Shown: positions 40,658-49,273 of the stretch, one piece after another
Layout of the letters: the number at the start of each line of letters is the position of its first letter
Numbering within the stretch: the first letter of the stretch is position 1
Source: Prescottella defluvii
GTDB lineage: Bacteria > Actinomycetota > Actinomycetes > Mycobacteriales > Mycobacteriaceae
Assembly: GCF_000738775.1 (NCBI RefSeq)
Contig: NZ_JPOC01000006.1
Span: 1 to 64,000, forward strand
DNA: 64,000 nt
Reading direction: 5' to 3'
Notes under the pieces: model-generated
The model's input: only the letters and a program-made list of their open reading frames with translations
The model's database searches: none
Told to the model about the DNA's origin: nothing
Made by a program: the position numbers and the translations under genes

Positions 40658-41009
40658 TGAACTGCCTCACTTTTCCGGTACCACCAGCAGCGTCCACGAC
40701 GGGACGCTGAACGGGACGACAACAATGTTACCCGGCGGTAGCTTCCGGAGGAGATCAGTCCGGTGCGCGGGCCGGGGCATCGACGAATACAGCTGCTGGA
40801 GCTGAGGCGCGTGAGGTGGGCGCCGACTGCGGTGGGACGAACGGTTCGCGTCCGAATGCAGACTCGATCATGAAAGGCGGTTTGGCCGATCGTGCACAGA
40901 TGATACTGACCAGCCGCTGTCGCCGCGCGTCGGGCCGCGCGGTCCGGGATGCGGCGCGCCGAGCGGTCGGGCGGGAGCGGTGAATGGCGCCGCGCGCGAG
41001 TCGGCCCGT
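40658..41009. other. Upstream region of glcB
   Basis: No convincing gene. It must carry the glcB promoter on the minus strand: TAACAT (complement of 40725-40730) is a possible -10 without a clear -35. An 8-bp inverted repeat, CAGCGTCC with GGACGCTG (40688-40695 and 40702-40709), lies in the leader and could be an operator or a small hairpin. No strong terminator for the oxidase transcript was noticed. Confidence 0.45.
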
Positions 41010-42827
41010 CTACCGCTGTACCCGGATCTGCTGCATCATGTCGTGGTCCTGGTGTTCGAGGTTGTGGCAGTGCCAGGTGTATCCGCGGATCTCCTGGCCC
41101 GGGCCGTGGTGCCCCTCCGCGTCGTGAGGTACCGGGATGGGCGCGTCCGGGTCGAAGCCGAGATCCTCGGCCGATGGCCAGTGCACGAGGAGGGTGAGCA
41201 CCGCGTCGGCCTCTACGAGCGCGGTGTCCTTCCAACTCGCCTCCCACGCGGCCGGCTGCGTCTGCTCCCCGATGAGGAACGGGGTCGGGTCCGGTGCCCA
41301 GCGGATGTCCTCCTCGAGCGGCGGGAGCGAGGTGGCCATGTAGCCGGCCGTCCACAGCTTCTGCCGGCCGAGTACCCGGAACCGGGCCAGGTGCAGGTGG
41401 ACGGGGTGCTCGAACGGAAAGGTGTTGACGATCTGCCAGATCTCGGTCGTCCCGGCCCGGGCGACGTCGATGTCGTCGGTGAGGAACGGCAGATTGTTGA
41501 TCGTCCCCATCAGGGGCAGCACCGCGGCAGTCCGATTCAGATCGAAGCGCGCCAGGAACGTCATGATCCGGGTGCGGGTGACGTCGTCGGTGGTGGCGGG
41601 CGCAATCGGCTGGGGGAGGCCCGGACCGCCGCGCAGCCGTGCGGGTACCGGAGACGGCGCCGCCGCTGCCTGATCCGCGTCGAACCGCATGATCTCGGGC
41701 AGCGCCGGGACCCCGAGCACGGCATTACCGGAGCTGTTGAGGGCGTTGTTGACGAGCGTCACCGACTCGCCCGGCGCGAGCGCCGAGAAATCGACCAGCA
41801 GGTCGGCGCGTTCCCCGGAGGTCATGACTATGTGGTCGGTGTCCATGGGCGCGTCGAGCAGGCCCTGGTCGCTGCCGATCACGCTGAACCGCATCCCGTT
41901 CGAGAACCCGAACCGGTAGGTGCGCGAGTTCGATCCCTGCAGTAGCCGCAGCCGATACATCGCGCGCCGCACCGTCATCCGTGGCCACGCGACACCGTTG
42001 ACCACGGCGACATCGCCGAACTGGCCGCCCTGGTTGTAGCCGGCCGGCTGGTAGCGGGCCAGCCGCGGCTGCAGCGTCCCGTCGGCGTTGAACATGCGGT
42101 CCTGCACCACGATCGGCACCTCGAACTCCCCGGCGGGCAGCCCGAGCGGATTGTCGGCGCGGCCGGTGTCGAACTCGTCGCGCAGCAGATAGAAGCCGGC
42201 GAGCCCGGCCTGCACGTTCAGGCGGGTGTTCGCCATCGAGTGGTCGTGGTACCAGAGTGTCGCCGCCTCCTGGTCGTTCGCGTAGCGGTTGTGTTGCACC
42301 CCGCCGCGTCGCCATGTGATCAACGGATTCCCGTCGGAGTCGGGACGGCTCGCGGCGCCGTGCAGGTGCACCGTCGTCCGCGGATTCGTCCGGTCCTCCT
42401 CGGTGGCCCCGTGCATCGTCAGGTCGACGGCGTCCCCGAGCGGATTGACCTCGATCGCGTTGACGAACGACACCGTCGTCGGCGCGCCGCGACGGGCCTC
42501 GAGTGTGGGGCCGAGGATGCCGGCGTGGTAGCCGAGGGCCGTCGACGCCGGGAGGTCCGGGTGGTACGTGTGGGTGGTGGACTGGGTGGTGAGCGATCCC
42601 GACGCCGGGGCCGTCGGCAGTCGTGGCAGGTCGACGGCGAACCGGCGTAGCGGGGGCGAGGAGAAGTTCAGCGGACTCGGAACGGTGGGAGGCGGCAGAT
42701 CCGGGATCGGAACCGGTGCCGGGGGAACAGGTGCACCCGGTGCGGCCGAGGCCGTTCGCGTACCCAGCCAGCCGAGCGCGGCGATCGAACCCGTCATTCC
42801 GAAGAGTCCACGTCGTGAGACTGTCAT
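41010..42827 (-). CDS. Multicopper oxidase, CotA/bilirubin-oxidase-like, Tat-exported
   Basis: 605 residues. The N-terminus has a twin-arginine signal (VSRRGLFGMTG, then hydrophobic helix and ASA cleavage region), so it is folded with copper before export. All four copper-ligand motifs are present: HLHG, WYHDHSM, HPVHLHL and WHCHNLEHQDHDMM, including the type 1 Cys-His pair. The HCHxLEH-DHDMM ending is typical of bilirubin oxidase, CotA and phenoxazinone synthase. Physiological substrate unknown; phenols or Cu(I)/Mn(II) are typical. Confidence 0.92.
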   Translation of the reverse strand: MTVSRRGLFGMTGSIAALGWLGTRTASAAPGAPVPPAPVPIPDLPPPTVPSPLNFSSPPLRRFAVDLPRLPTAPASGSLTTQSTTHTYHPDLPASTALGYHAGILGPTLEARRGAPTTVSFVNAIEVNPLGDAVDLTMHGATEEDRTNPRTTVHLHGAASRPDSDGNPLITWRRGGVQHNRYANDQEAATLWYHDHSMANTRLNVQAGLAGFYLLRDEFDTGRADNPLGLPAGEFEVPIVVQDRMFNADGTLQPRLARYQPAGYNQGGQFGDVAVVNGVAWPRMTVRRAMYRLRLLQGSNSRTYRFGFSNGMRFSVIGSDQGLLDAPMDTDHIVMTSGERADLLVDFSALAPGESVTLVNNALNSSGNAVLGVPALPEIMRFDADQAAAAPSPVPARLRGGPGLPQPIAPATTDDVTRTRIMTFLARFDLNRTAAVLPLMGTINNLPFLTDDIDVARAGTTEIWQIVNTFPFEHPVHLHLARFRVLGRQKLWTAGYMATSLPPLEEDIRWAPDPTPFLIGEQTQPAAWEASWKDTALVEADAVLTLLVHWPSAEDLGFDPDAPIPVPHDAEGHHGPGQEIRGYTWHCHNLEHQDHDMMQQIRVQR

Positions 42828-43116
42828 CGTCGAACTCCTTTGGCTGTCAGGACCTCAGGGAGAAGCAACTGACCGGGATTTTACCGGTGGGCTGGGCGCG
42901 ACAAGCCGCTATCGATCGCATCCGAACGACCCCAGGTCGTAGGGCCTCAGGTCCCCTGTACGCAGCACCGACGGCGGGTCGAGGTGTACAGGACCTGGCT
43001 GTGCGTGAGGATGATCGGGCACCCGGCGCGGCGATGACCGTGGGCGAAGTCCGGATGGTCTGTTCGGCGCACTCGCCGCCGCCCGTGCCGAATTGGATCA
43101 ATTACCGGAGGTGCAT

Positions 43117-43473
43117 GTGAGCGACTACGACGCCAAGATGATCATGTTGTCGGTCGAGAACCTGGACGAGGCACTCGAGTTCTACACCGAGACCCTCGGA
43201 ATGGCTCTCAAGTTCCGAGATGGCGCGCACTTCGCCGCCCTCGACGGGGGATCGGTGACGATCGCGCTCGCGACTGCCGTCGACCACCCGATCCCCGGCA
43301 AGGTGGTCGTCGGCATCAAGACCGCCGACGTCGATGCGGCGGCGAAGGCTATCGAGGACGGCGGCGGGGCCATCGTGAAGGGCCCGTACGACGACGCCCA
43401 CGAGCGGCGCGCGGTGGTCTACGACAACAACGGCAACGGCCTGGTGTTCTACAGCCCGCTCGCTCGGAAGTGA
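43117..43473 (+). CDS. VOC-family (glyoxalase/bleomycin-resistance fold) protein
   Basis: 118 residues. Paired beta-alpha-beta-beta-beta modules are evident (MIMLSVENLDEALEFYTETL at the start, VVYDNNGNGLVFYSPL at the end). Such small VOC proteins bind metals or small ligands; no specific enzyme can be named. GTG 43117 has GGAGG about five bases upstream and is preferred over the in-frame TTG at 43093. Divergent from the oxidase gene. Confidence 0.83.
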   Translation: MSDYDAKMIMLSVENLDEALEFYTETLGMALKFRDGAHFAALDGGSVTIALATAVDHPIPGKVVVGIKTADVDAAAKAIEDGGGAIVKGPYDDAHERRAVVYDNNGNGLVFYSPLARK

Positions 43474-43475
43474 GC

Positions 43476-43516
43476 CGGTGACGGCCCGCGGCGTGCGACG
43501 CGGCGGGCCGTCACCG
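43476..43516. terminator. Bidirectional hairpin between convergent genes
   Basis: A 14-bp perfect inverted repeat (43476-43489 with 43503-43516) with a 13-base loop sits between the stop of the VOC gene (43473) and the stop of the hemerythrin-like gene (43519). It can end both transcripts. Confidence 0.8.
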
Positions 43517-43518
43517 CG

Positions 43519-43995
43519 CTACGCCAGTTGCGCGGCCGCCGCGGTGGCCATCTTCGCCGCGGCGTCGGAGAGCGGGACACCGTCGTCGGCGAGCGCCGGA
43601 ACCAGTAGGTCCATGCTCTTGCCCAGCATCACCACCAGCAGCACCCGCAGCGCGCTGATGTCGGCGGTCACCCGGACCCGGTCGGTGCTCACACACGACA
43701 ACCGCGAGTACGCCTGCTCCACGGTCTGCCATTCGCCGATCAGTCCCTCCACCAGCAGTTGCGCCCGGACGACCGGCGCGGCCGCCGGGTACAGGAACTC
43801 CTCGGCCGCCCGGTGCCACGGACGCAACGTGAACTCGGCGAAGTCGACGACGGCGCGGTGCGCGGCCGCGAACTCGGCATCGCTTGCGCCGACGGTGCGG
43901 AACACGTCGCGTTCCAGTCCCGCGATCCTGCCGAGCAGGTCGAACATCGTCGCCTGCAGTTCGACCGCCGCCTCCTGATTCGTCGTGTCGGTCAT
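43519..43995 (-). CDS. Hemerythrin-like helical protein
   Basis: 158 residues, all-helical. The stretch LRPWHRAAEEFLYPAAAPVV resembles the H-xx-EE-x-L-x-P motif of hemerythrin/HHE cation-binding domains, but the complete set of His ligands is not visible, so iron binding is uncertain. ATG 43995 follows AGAGGA; an in-frame extension to 44085 looks non-coding. Divergent from the lipoate ligase gene, with about 110 bases between. Confidence 0.6.
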   Translation of the reverse strand: MTDTTNQEAAVELQATMFDLLGRIAGLERDVFRTVGASDAEFAAAHRAVVDFAEFTLRPWHRAAEEFLYPAAAPVVRAQLLVEGLIGEWQTVEQAYSRLSCVSTDRVRVTADISALRVLLVVMLGKSMDLLVPALADDGVPLSDAAAKMATAAAAQLA

Positions 43996-44105
43996 CGCAA
44001 ATCCTCTCGTCCCGTCGGCTCGGTCGTCTCCGCCGTCGGTCCCACCGTAGGGGTCCCCGGTTCCCGCATCACCGCTCTGTCGCACTCACCGATACGCTTC
44101 TTCTC

Positions 44106-45155
44106 GTGCGTGGTGAGTACAAGGTTTCCGGTGGCAAGTTGGTCGTGGTCGACGTCGAGGCGGAGGACGGGCGCCTGTCGCGGGTGTCGCTGTCCGGGGA
44201 CTTCTTCCTCGAACCGGACGAGGCGCTGGACGACATCACCGCGGCGGTGACCGGGATGCCCGTCACCGCGGACGCCACGCAGCTCGGCGCCGCCATCACC
44301 GGCGCACTCGCCGACGACGTGGCGATGATCGGCTTCACCCCCGAATCGGTCGGCATCGCGATCCGCCGCGCCCTCGGCCACGCGACCAGCTGGCACGACC
44401 ACACCTTCGACGTCATCGAACCGGTGGTGCTCGACCCCGCGATGCACGTCGCGCTCGACGAGGTGATCACCCGTGAGGTGGCCGCCGGGGACCGCGGCCC
44501 GACGCTGAGGTTCTGGGACTGGGATTCACCGCTGGTGGTGCTCGGCTCGTTCCAGTCGGTGCGCAACGAGGTCGACGAGGAAGCTGCGGCCCGGCACGGC
44601 ATCGGCGTCGTGCGGCGCATCTCCGGCGGCGGCGCGATGTTCATGGAACCCGGCAACTGCATCACCTATTCGCTGGCGGTGCCGACGTCACTGGTCGACG
44701 GGCTGAGCTTCGAACGCTCCTACGAGTTCCTCGACCAATGGGTGATGGGCGCACTCGCCGACGTCGGCATCAAGGCCCGCTACGTGCCGCTCAACGACAT
44801 CGCCTCCGAGCAGGGCAAGATCGCCGGGGCCGCGCAGAAGCGGTTCGCCGCCGGCGCGGTGCTGCACCACGTGACGATGGCCTACGACATCGACGCCGAC
44901 AAGATGACCGACGTGCTGCGGATCGGGCGGGAGAAGATCTCCGACAAGGGCATCACCAGCTCCGGCAAGCGGGTCGACCCGATGCGCTCGCAGACCGGCA
45001 TGGACCGCGACGCCATCATCGATGCCTTCCTCGCGCACTTCCGTGCCCGCTACGAGACCCGCACCAGCACCTACACCGACGCCGAACTGGCCGCCGCGCG
45101 CGAGCTGGTCGAGACGAAGTTCGCGAACCCGGAATGGACCTACCGGGTGCCGTGA
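44106..45155 (+). CDS. lplA: Lipoate-protein ligase, accessory domain first
   Basis: 349 residues. Residues about 1-80 (KVSGGKLVVVDVEAEDGRL, SLSGDFFLEPDEALDDI) resemble the accessory domain that is C-terminal in E. coli LplA. The catalytic BPL/LplA domain follows, with VVRRISGGGAMFM, and the lysine in GKIAGAAQKR that binds lipoyl-AMP. It attaches lipoate (or an adenylated octanoate) to carrier domains such as GcvH and E2 subunits. GTG 44106. It converges on the large gene at 45179 with a 23-base gap. Confidence 0.87.
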   Translation: MRGEYKVSGGKLVVVDVEAEDGRLSRVSLSGDFFLEPDEALDDITAAVTGMPVTADATQLGAAITGALADDVAMIGFTPESVGIAIRRALGHATSWHDHTFDVIEPVVLDPAMHVALDEVITREVAAGDRGPTLRFWDWDSPLVVLGSFQSVRNEVDEEAAARHGIGVVRRISGGGAMFMEPGNCITYSLAVPTSLVDGLSFERSYEFLDQWVMGALADVGIKARYVPLNDIASEQGKIAGAAQKRFAAGAVLHHVTMAYDIDADKMTDVLRIGREKISDKGITSSGKRVDPMRSQTGMDRDAIIDAFLAHFRARYETRTSTYTDAELAAARELVETKFANPEWTYRVP

Positions 45156-45178
45156 CGGCGTAGCCGGCGAGTGCGTGA

Positions 45179-48100
45179 CTAGGACCCGAGGAGTCGATCA
45201 AGCTCGTCCACCGCGGCCTCGATCGATTCCGGGTCGCCGGCCCCGACTGCATCGTGCAGCGAGAGAACAGCGTCGTAGACGGAGCGGCGGACAGGCATCG
45301 ATGTGTCCGCTGACGCCAGTGCGCCCGCTTGCAGAATCGACCGGGCAGCCGGAACGGGCTCGCAGCCGATGGTGATCGCGGACTCGCCGACCTCGACAGT
45401 GAGTGTGGGAAACTGTGCCCGCATCAGGGACACGAACGGGTCCGACAATTCGCTGGGATCGACGTCGGAAACGACGACGGTGAACTCGTCCGACTCCTGC
45501 CGCACACGGGCACGGCCGCCGCGCCGGTCCGCGGCCACGACGATCCATTGCACCGTTTCCGCGGTGGCCGCGTGGTCCCGGTCGTCGTGTTCGAGACTTG
45601 TTCGGATCACCCGGTGGGCCACATCGAGAAGGCGCCGATCGCTGTCGGACAGGCCTAGGCCGCGCGCCTGCCGGCGAAGGTGATCCAACGCCGCCCGGAG
45701 CGGCTTCTTGGAAGCGGGGGCGCTGCCGACGTCACGCAGGCATCGAACGTAGAAGCGTCGCAACTCCTCGGCCTCGTCACCGTCGATGCCGCCGGTCAAC
45801 TCCTCGACCTGTTGCGCCCATGCCGCGAACGCCGGAATGTCCTCGGTCAGCAGGTACGTGACACCCAGCGCTCCTCGACTGACGAGCCGAGTCAGGTGGG
45901 ACTGCTTGACCTGTGCACACCGTGTCAGCTGGCTCCGCAGCAGAAACTCCGCCAGTGCCGGATCGTTCGCATCGACCTGCCAGTCATCGCAGCTGGATGT
46001 GGTCTCGACGATCGCAAGTACTCGACCGGCTACTCCCTGCTTCGCGAGCGACTTCGACATCGTGGGCGCTCCGGTGATCGCATGGCGCCCCTCCTGTGAG
46101 GTCATGGTCAGTGTGCACGTGAACGTCCGCTGATGATCGGGGCCCGTCGCCTCGTAGGTTTCCTCGAACTCGATGCCGAAGGGCCGGCACGACTCCACGA
46201 GGCGGGTGTAGTGGTCGGTCGAACCGTCCGACGCCTGGTTGACGTGGTCGATCAGTTCGGTGGGCATCGCACGCAACAGGTCTCGCCCGCGGAATCGCCA
46301 CGCCACGGCCAGCATTGCCTGCATCGCATTCGCGTAGGACCGCGCCGGATGCTGTCCTTCCCCCTTGCCGAGGAGCAGTCCCGGTGCCAACGCGGTCGCC
46401 GTGAAGGCGTCCCGCCACACCTTCTCCGGCGGGGTCGTGACTCGGGCGTCGTCGGCGGTCGGGGTGAGGCTCGACGACAAGACCTGTTCGGCGCGGCGGT
46501 GTGCGGTGAGGGCATCGACGACCGCCGAGCCGTGATGCGCGAGCACGGCGTTGTCGTGCTGCCGAGCGAGGCTGGCCACGGCGCGGTTCTCGTACACCCA
46601 GGAGCTGTGGATGAGCGCCTGCGCCAGGTAGGTGTCGGCATCCGGTGGCAGATCGAACATGCGCCGCGCAGCGCCGACGGCACGCCAATGCGCCGCGTAC
46701 TGGTCTCGCGGCAGTGGCTGCGGTCGAACCTGGGGTTCGTACCGGAACGAGGTCCGCACCGACGAGATCAGCCGCGCGGCCTCCTGCGGAGAGTGAGTAC
46801 GCACGAAGTCCTCACAGGCCGCGCGTTCCGCGCGCTTCCTGCTTGGTCCTACGCCGCGGCCGGTCCGGCCTCGTCGATCGGTTGCCGTGACGATGAACGT
46901 CTTGTCGTGATCAGGGCCGGATGCCGTGCCGTCGAAGGCAATCGACGCGTCGAGCTGGATGAGCGCGGTCTTCCAATCAACGGACTCAGCTGCACCGTCC
47001 CCGCCGCGGACTGCCTCCTTGACCTCGGGGTACCAGCGCCGGGCCAGTTCGTAGAGAGAATCGACACCACCCCAGAGTGCGACCGCGCCGCAGATCTGCA
47101 GCACGCCGTCGACCTCGACGCGGGACTTGGCCCGGTACGCGTCGTTCTGCATCGCCAGTGCCTCGCCGCGCCCGAGGATGTGATGGCGAGCCAGTCTCGA
47201 CCGAGTGCCGAGCGCGTCGAAGAACGCGGCGCGGAGGTTCGCGAGGACCTGGCTTTGCTCACCCGCGGACTTCGCCCGGTATTCGAGGGCGAAACTGTCG
47301 AGGATCGCGAGGCCGAGCCATCGTTTGCCGACCTCCGCAAGCATGTGTAGCACCTTCGGGTCCGCCTCGATCGTGCGGTTCTCGTAGAGATAGCTGCTGT
47401 GGACGGATGCCAGTTTCAGCCACCGCATGCGTTTGAGGTCGGTCGTCGGATCCCACCCCACGTCGCGCAGCACTGCGATGACGTCGTCGTGCAACGGAAT
47501 CGCATCCACGGACGGCCCCGGATCCGCCGGTTGTGCGCCGTCGTCGGCGCGGTTGTCCGGCACCCCCAGTTCGGCAGCGATCGCGCGCTGAAGCCAGAGC
47601 GGAAACGCGATGCTGTCGACGGGGGCATCGTCCAGCGATCGGGCGTGTTCGGCGATGGCACGGGACTTGTCGGCATCCCCGGCGAACCCGCTCCGCTGCG
47701 CGAGTCGGCCCAGGAGCACGCGGAGTTCCGGTAGTGACATCTCGATCCCGTTGTCGAGCGGCACCATTCGAGCTCCCGGAACCGGTGACGGCACGGGCAT
47801 CGCCGTCGGCGCCGGGAGTTGCGGCTCAGGAACCAGCATCGGTGTGGGTGGGATCGCGGCATCGCGGCGGGCGCACCGTGCGTCGGCCGCAGCCGGTGTG
47901 ACAAGTCCGTCATCGCCGAATCGTGCGTCGTGGAGATCGATCCACTCCGTCGGGGCGGCGAGGAGTTGGGTGCCGAGCTTCATCGGCCGCCCCGGGGCTC
48001 GCTCGTCGAACATCAGGTGCACCGCGAAGCCGTCCCGGTGCAGCAGACGTTGCGGCGCTCGAAGACCCGGCCCGAACAACCAGCTGATCCATGGCGACGA

Positions 48101-48580
48101 CGCGCGGAGGCGATCCTCCCGCTCTTCCCAGTCCGACAGGTCGGCGCCACGGAGCGCGACCACCACCACTCCCTGCGCGTCGGCGAGGTCGATCGTGATC
48201 CAGTGACATCCGCCGCCGCTGTCGAACTCGCCGTCGAATCTGGTCCTGCCCGGTCGGCGTCCGTGACGGTGCAACAGATCTCGGACGCCGTGGTTGATGA
48301 ACAGGTGGTCGGCGCTCGAACCGTCCGTGTGGAGGCGGTGACACGAGGTGAGGGTGCCGTCGGCGTTCGGGAAATGCGCGAAGTGCGGTACCCGTTCCCG
48401 ACCGATGCGCGTGGACAACTGGCGCCCGCATCCACCCAGCAGGTGCCCGCACCACAGACTCTGCTGGGCGATCGCAGCGCGCAGTGCGAGCGCATCCCAG
48501 CGTTCCATCGGCATCAGCACGGGCCTGTCGGATCCGGCATGCTTCAGAACCGCGGTCTGAACCAGGCGTGTGTCGCGCAT
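45179..48580 (-). CDS. CoiA-like / tandem pseudo-RNase III-dsRBD protein
   Basis: 1133 residues from ATG 48580. Order: CoiA-like region (about 40-175: Cys44, Cys51, VPHFAH at 64-69, CHRLH, then WISWLF); Pro-rich linker (240-275); RNase III-like domain 1 (about 360-525: HSSYLYENR, LGRGE); dsRBD 1 (533-597: GPDHDKTF, GPSRKRAERAA); RNase III-like domain 2 (628-782: HSSWVYENR, LGKGE); dsRBD 2 (787-858: GPDHQRTF); and a C-terminal region (860-1133) I cannot place. By my alignment the RNase III acidic residues are mostly replaced, so it may bind rather than cut dsRNA. An ORF extension upstream of ATG 48580 overlaps the antisense of nothing real and is rejected. Function unknown; an RNA-sensing or defence role is inference only. 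Confidence 0.85.
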   Translation of the reverse strand: MRDTRLVQTAVLKHAGSDRPVLMPMERWDALALRAAIAQQSLWCGHLLGGCGRQLSTRIGRERVPHFAHFPNADGTLTSCHRLHTDGSSADHLFINHGVRDLLHRHGRRPGRTRFDGEFDSGGGCHWITIDLADAQGVVVVALRGADLSDWEEREDRLRASSPWISWLFGPGLRAPQRLLHRDGFAVHLMFDERAPGRPMKLGTQLLAAPTEWIDLHDARFGDDGLVTPAAADARCARRDAAIPPTPMLVPEPQLPAPTAMPVPSPVPGARMVPLDNGIEMSLPELRVLLGRLAQRSGFAGDADKSRAIAEHARSLDDAPVDSIAFPLWLQRAIAAELGVPDNRADDGAQPADPGPSVDAIPLHDDVIAVLRDVGWDPTTDLKRMRWLKLASVHSSYLYENRTIEADPKVLHMLAEVGKRWLGLAILDSFALEYRAKSAGEQSQVLANLRAAFFDALGTRSRLARHHILGRGEALAMQNDAYRAKSRVEVDGVLQICGAVALWGGVDSLYELARRWYPEVKEAVRGGDGAAESVDWKTALIQLDASIAFDGTASGPDHDKTFIVTATDRRGRTGRGVGPSRKRAERAACEDFVRTHSPQEAARLISSVRTSFRYEPQVRPQPLPRDQYAAHWRAVGAARRMFDLPPDADTYLAQALIHSSWVYENRAVASLARQHDNAVLAHHGSAVVDALTAHRRAEQVLSSSLTPTADDARVTTPPEKVWRDAFTATALAPGLLLGKGEGQHPARSYANAMQAMLAVAWRFRGRDLLRAMPTELIDHVNQASDGSTDHYTRLVESCRPFGIEFEETYEATGPDHQRTFTCTLTMTSQEGRHAITGAPTMSKSLAKQGVAGRVLAIVETTSSCDDWQVDANDPALAEFLLRSQLTRCAQVKQSHLTRLVSRGALGVTYLLTEDIPAFAAWAQQVEELTGGIDGDEAEELRRFYVRCLRDVGSAPASKKPLRAALDHLRRQARGLGLSDSDRRLLDVAHRVIRTSLEHDDRDHAATAETVQWIVVAADRRGGRARVRQESDEFTVVVSDVDPSELSDPFVSLMRAQFPTLTVEVGESAITIGCEPVPAARSILQAGALASADTSMPVRRSVYDAVLSLHDAVGAGDPESIEAAVDELDRLLGS

Positions 48581-48686
48581 CGAACGGCCCCCCGAATGCA
48601 ACTGGACGAATCGCTCGGAGCGTAGCGGAGCAGCGGGGGCACGAACTCGTGCCGGTGCCGCGAACGATCGAACCGGCGGGTGCCGG

Positions 48687-49124
48687 TCAGCCGGCCCGCA
48701 CCACCTTGAACTTGTTGCGGTAGCCGGCGTCCTCGCAGAATCCAGTGGGGACCGGTGCGGTCTCGTGCGCGCGGCACGTCCAGTCGCCGACGACGATGGT
48801 GTTGCGGTTGCCGTGGATGGCGAACGCGGGATCGGCGACTGCCGCCGCCCACACCTCGTTGAGTGTGCCGCACTCGACAGTGCCCTGCACGACCATGACA
48901 CGGGCGCCCGCCTGGTTCAGGGTGCAGGGACCATCGATGGGGGCCATGGGGAGCGGCTCCTCGACCTGGGATTGCGCGGTCGCCGGTGCTGTCACGGTCT
49001 CGGTGACGACCTCCGTCACGGTCGTCGACTCCGGGGCGGCCGGGGTGTCGGATGCGGAACATCCGGTGAGTGCGGCGGCGAGCAGGAACGTGCCCGCCGT
49101 CAGCGGCAGGGCAGGGCGGGACAT
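48687..49124 (-). CDS. Secreted lipoprotein of unknown function
   Basis: 145 residues with signal peptide and lipobox LTGC (Cys about 22), a Thr/Val/Glu-rich linker (TTVTEVVTETVTAP), and a C-terminal domain with several cysteines (GPCTLN, VECGTLN, WTCRAHE, FCEDAGY) that probably form disulfides outside the membrane. The ending resembles LppU-like or related actinobacterial lipoproteins, but I cannot name a family. ATG 49124. Same strand as, and 106 bases upstream of, the large CoiA-like gene. Confidence 0.72.
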   Translation of the reverse strand: MSRPALPLTAGTFLLAAALTGCSASDTPAAPESTTVTEVVTETVTAPATAQSQVEEPLPMAPIDGPCTLNQAGARVMVVQGTVECGTLNEVWAAAVADPAFAIHGNRNTIVVGDWTCRAHETAPVPTGFCEDAGYRNKFKVVRAG

Positions 49125-49273
49125 GGCGACAAAGCTCCTCGAGTGCGTGACACAGGTCCGAATCGGGCCCTCGAGCACGCTACGCCGGTCGCCGGAGGTG
49201 TCCCCAATTCGCTGGGATGAGGTTGATCACGACCCGCCGCATGGGCCCGGCTTCCCCTGGACCGTCGAACCGG

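Noticed and set aside
48581-48901. N-terminal extension of the CoiA-like gene by 107 residues
   Set aside because: The extra residues are Ser/Arg/Pro-rich without structure and overlap the lipoprotein gene at 48687-49124; ATG 48580 is the sensible start.
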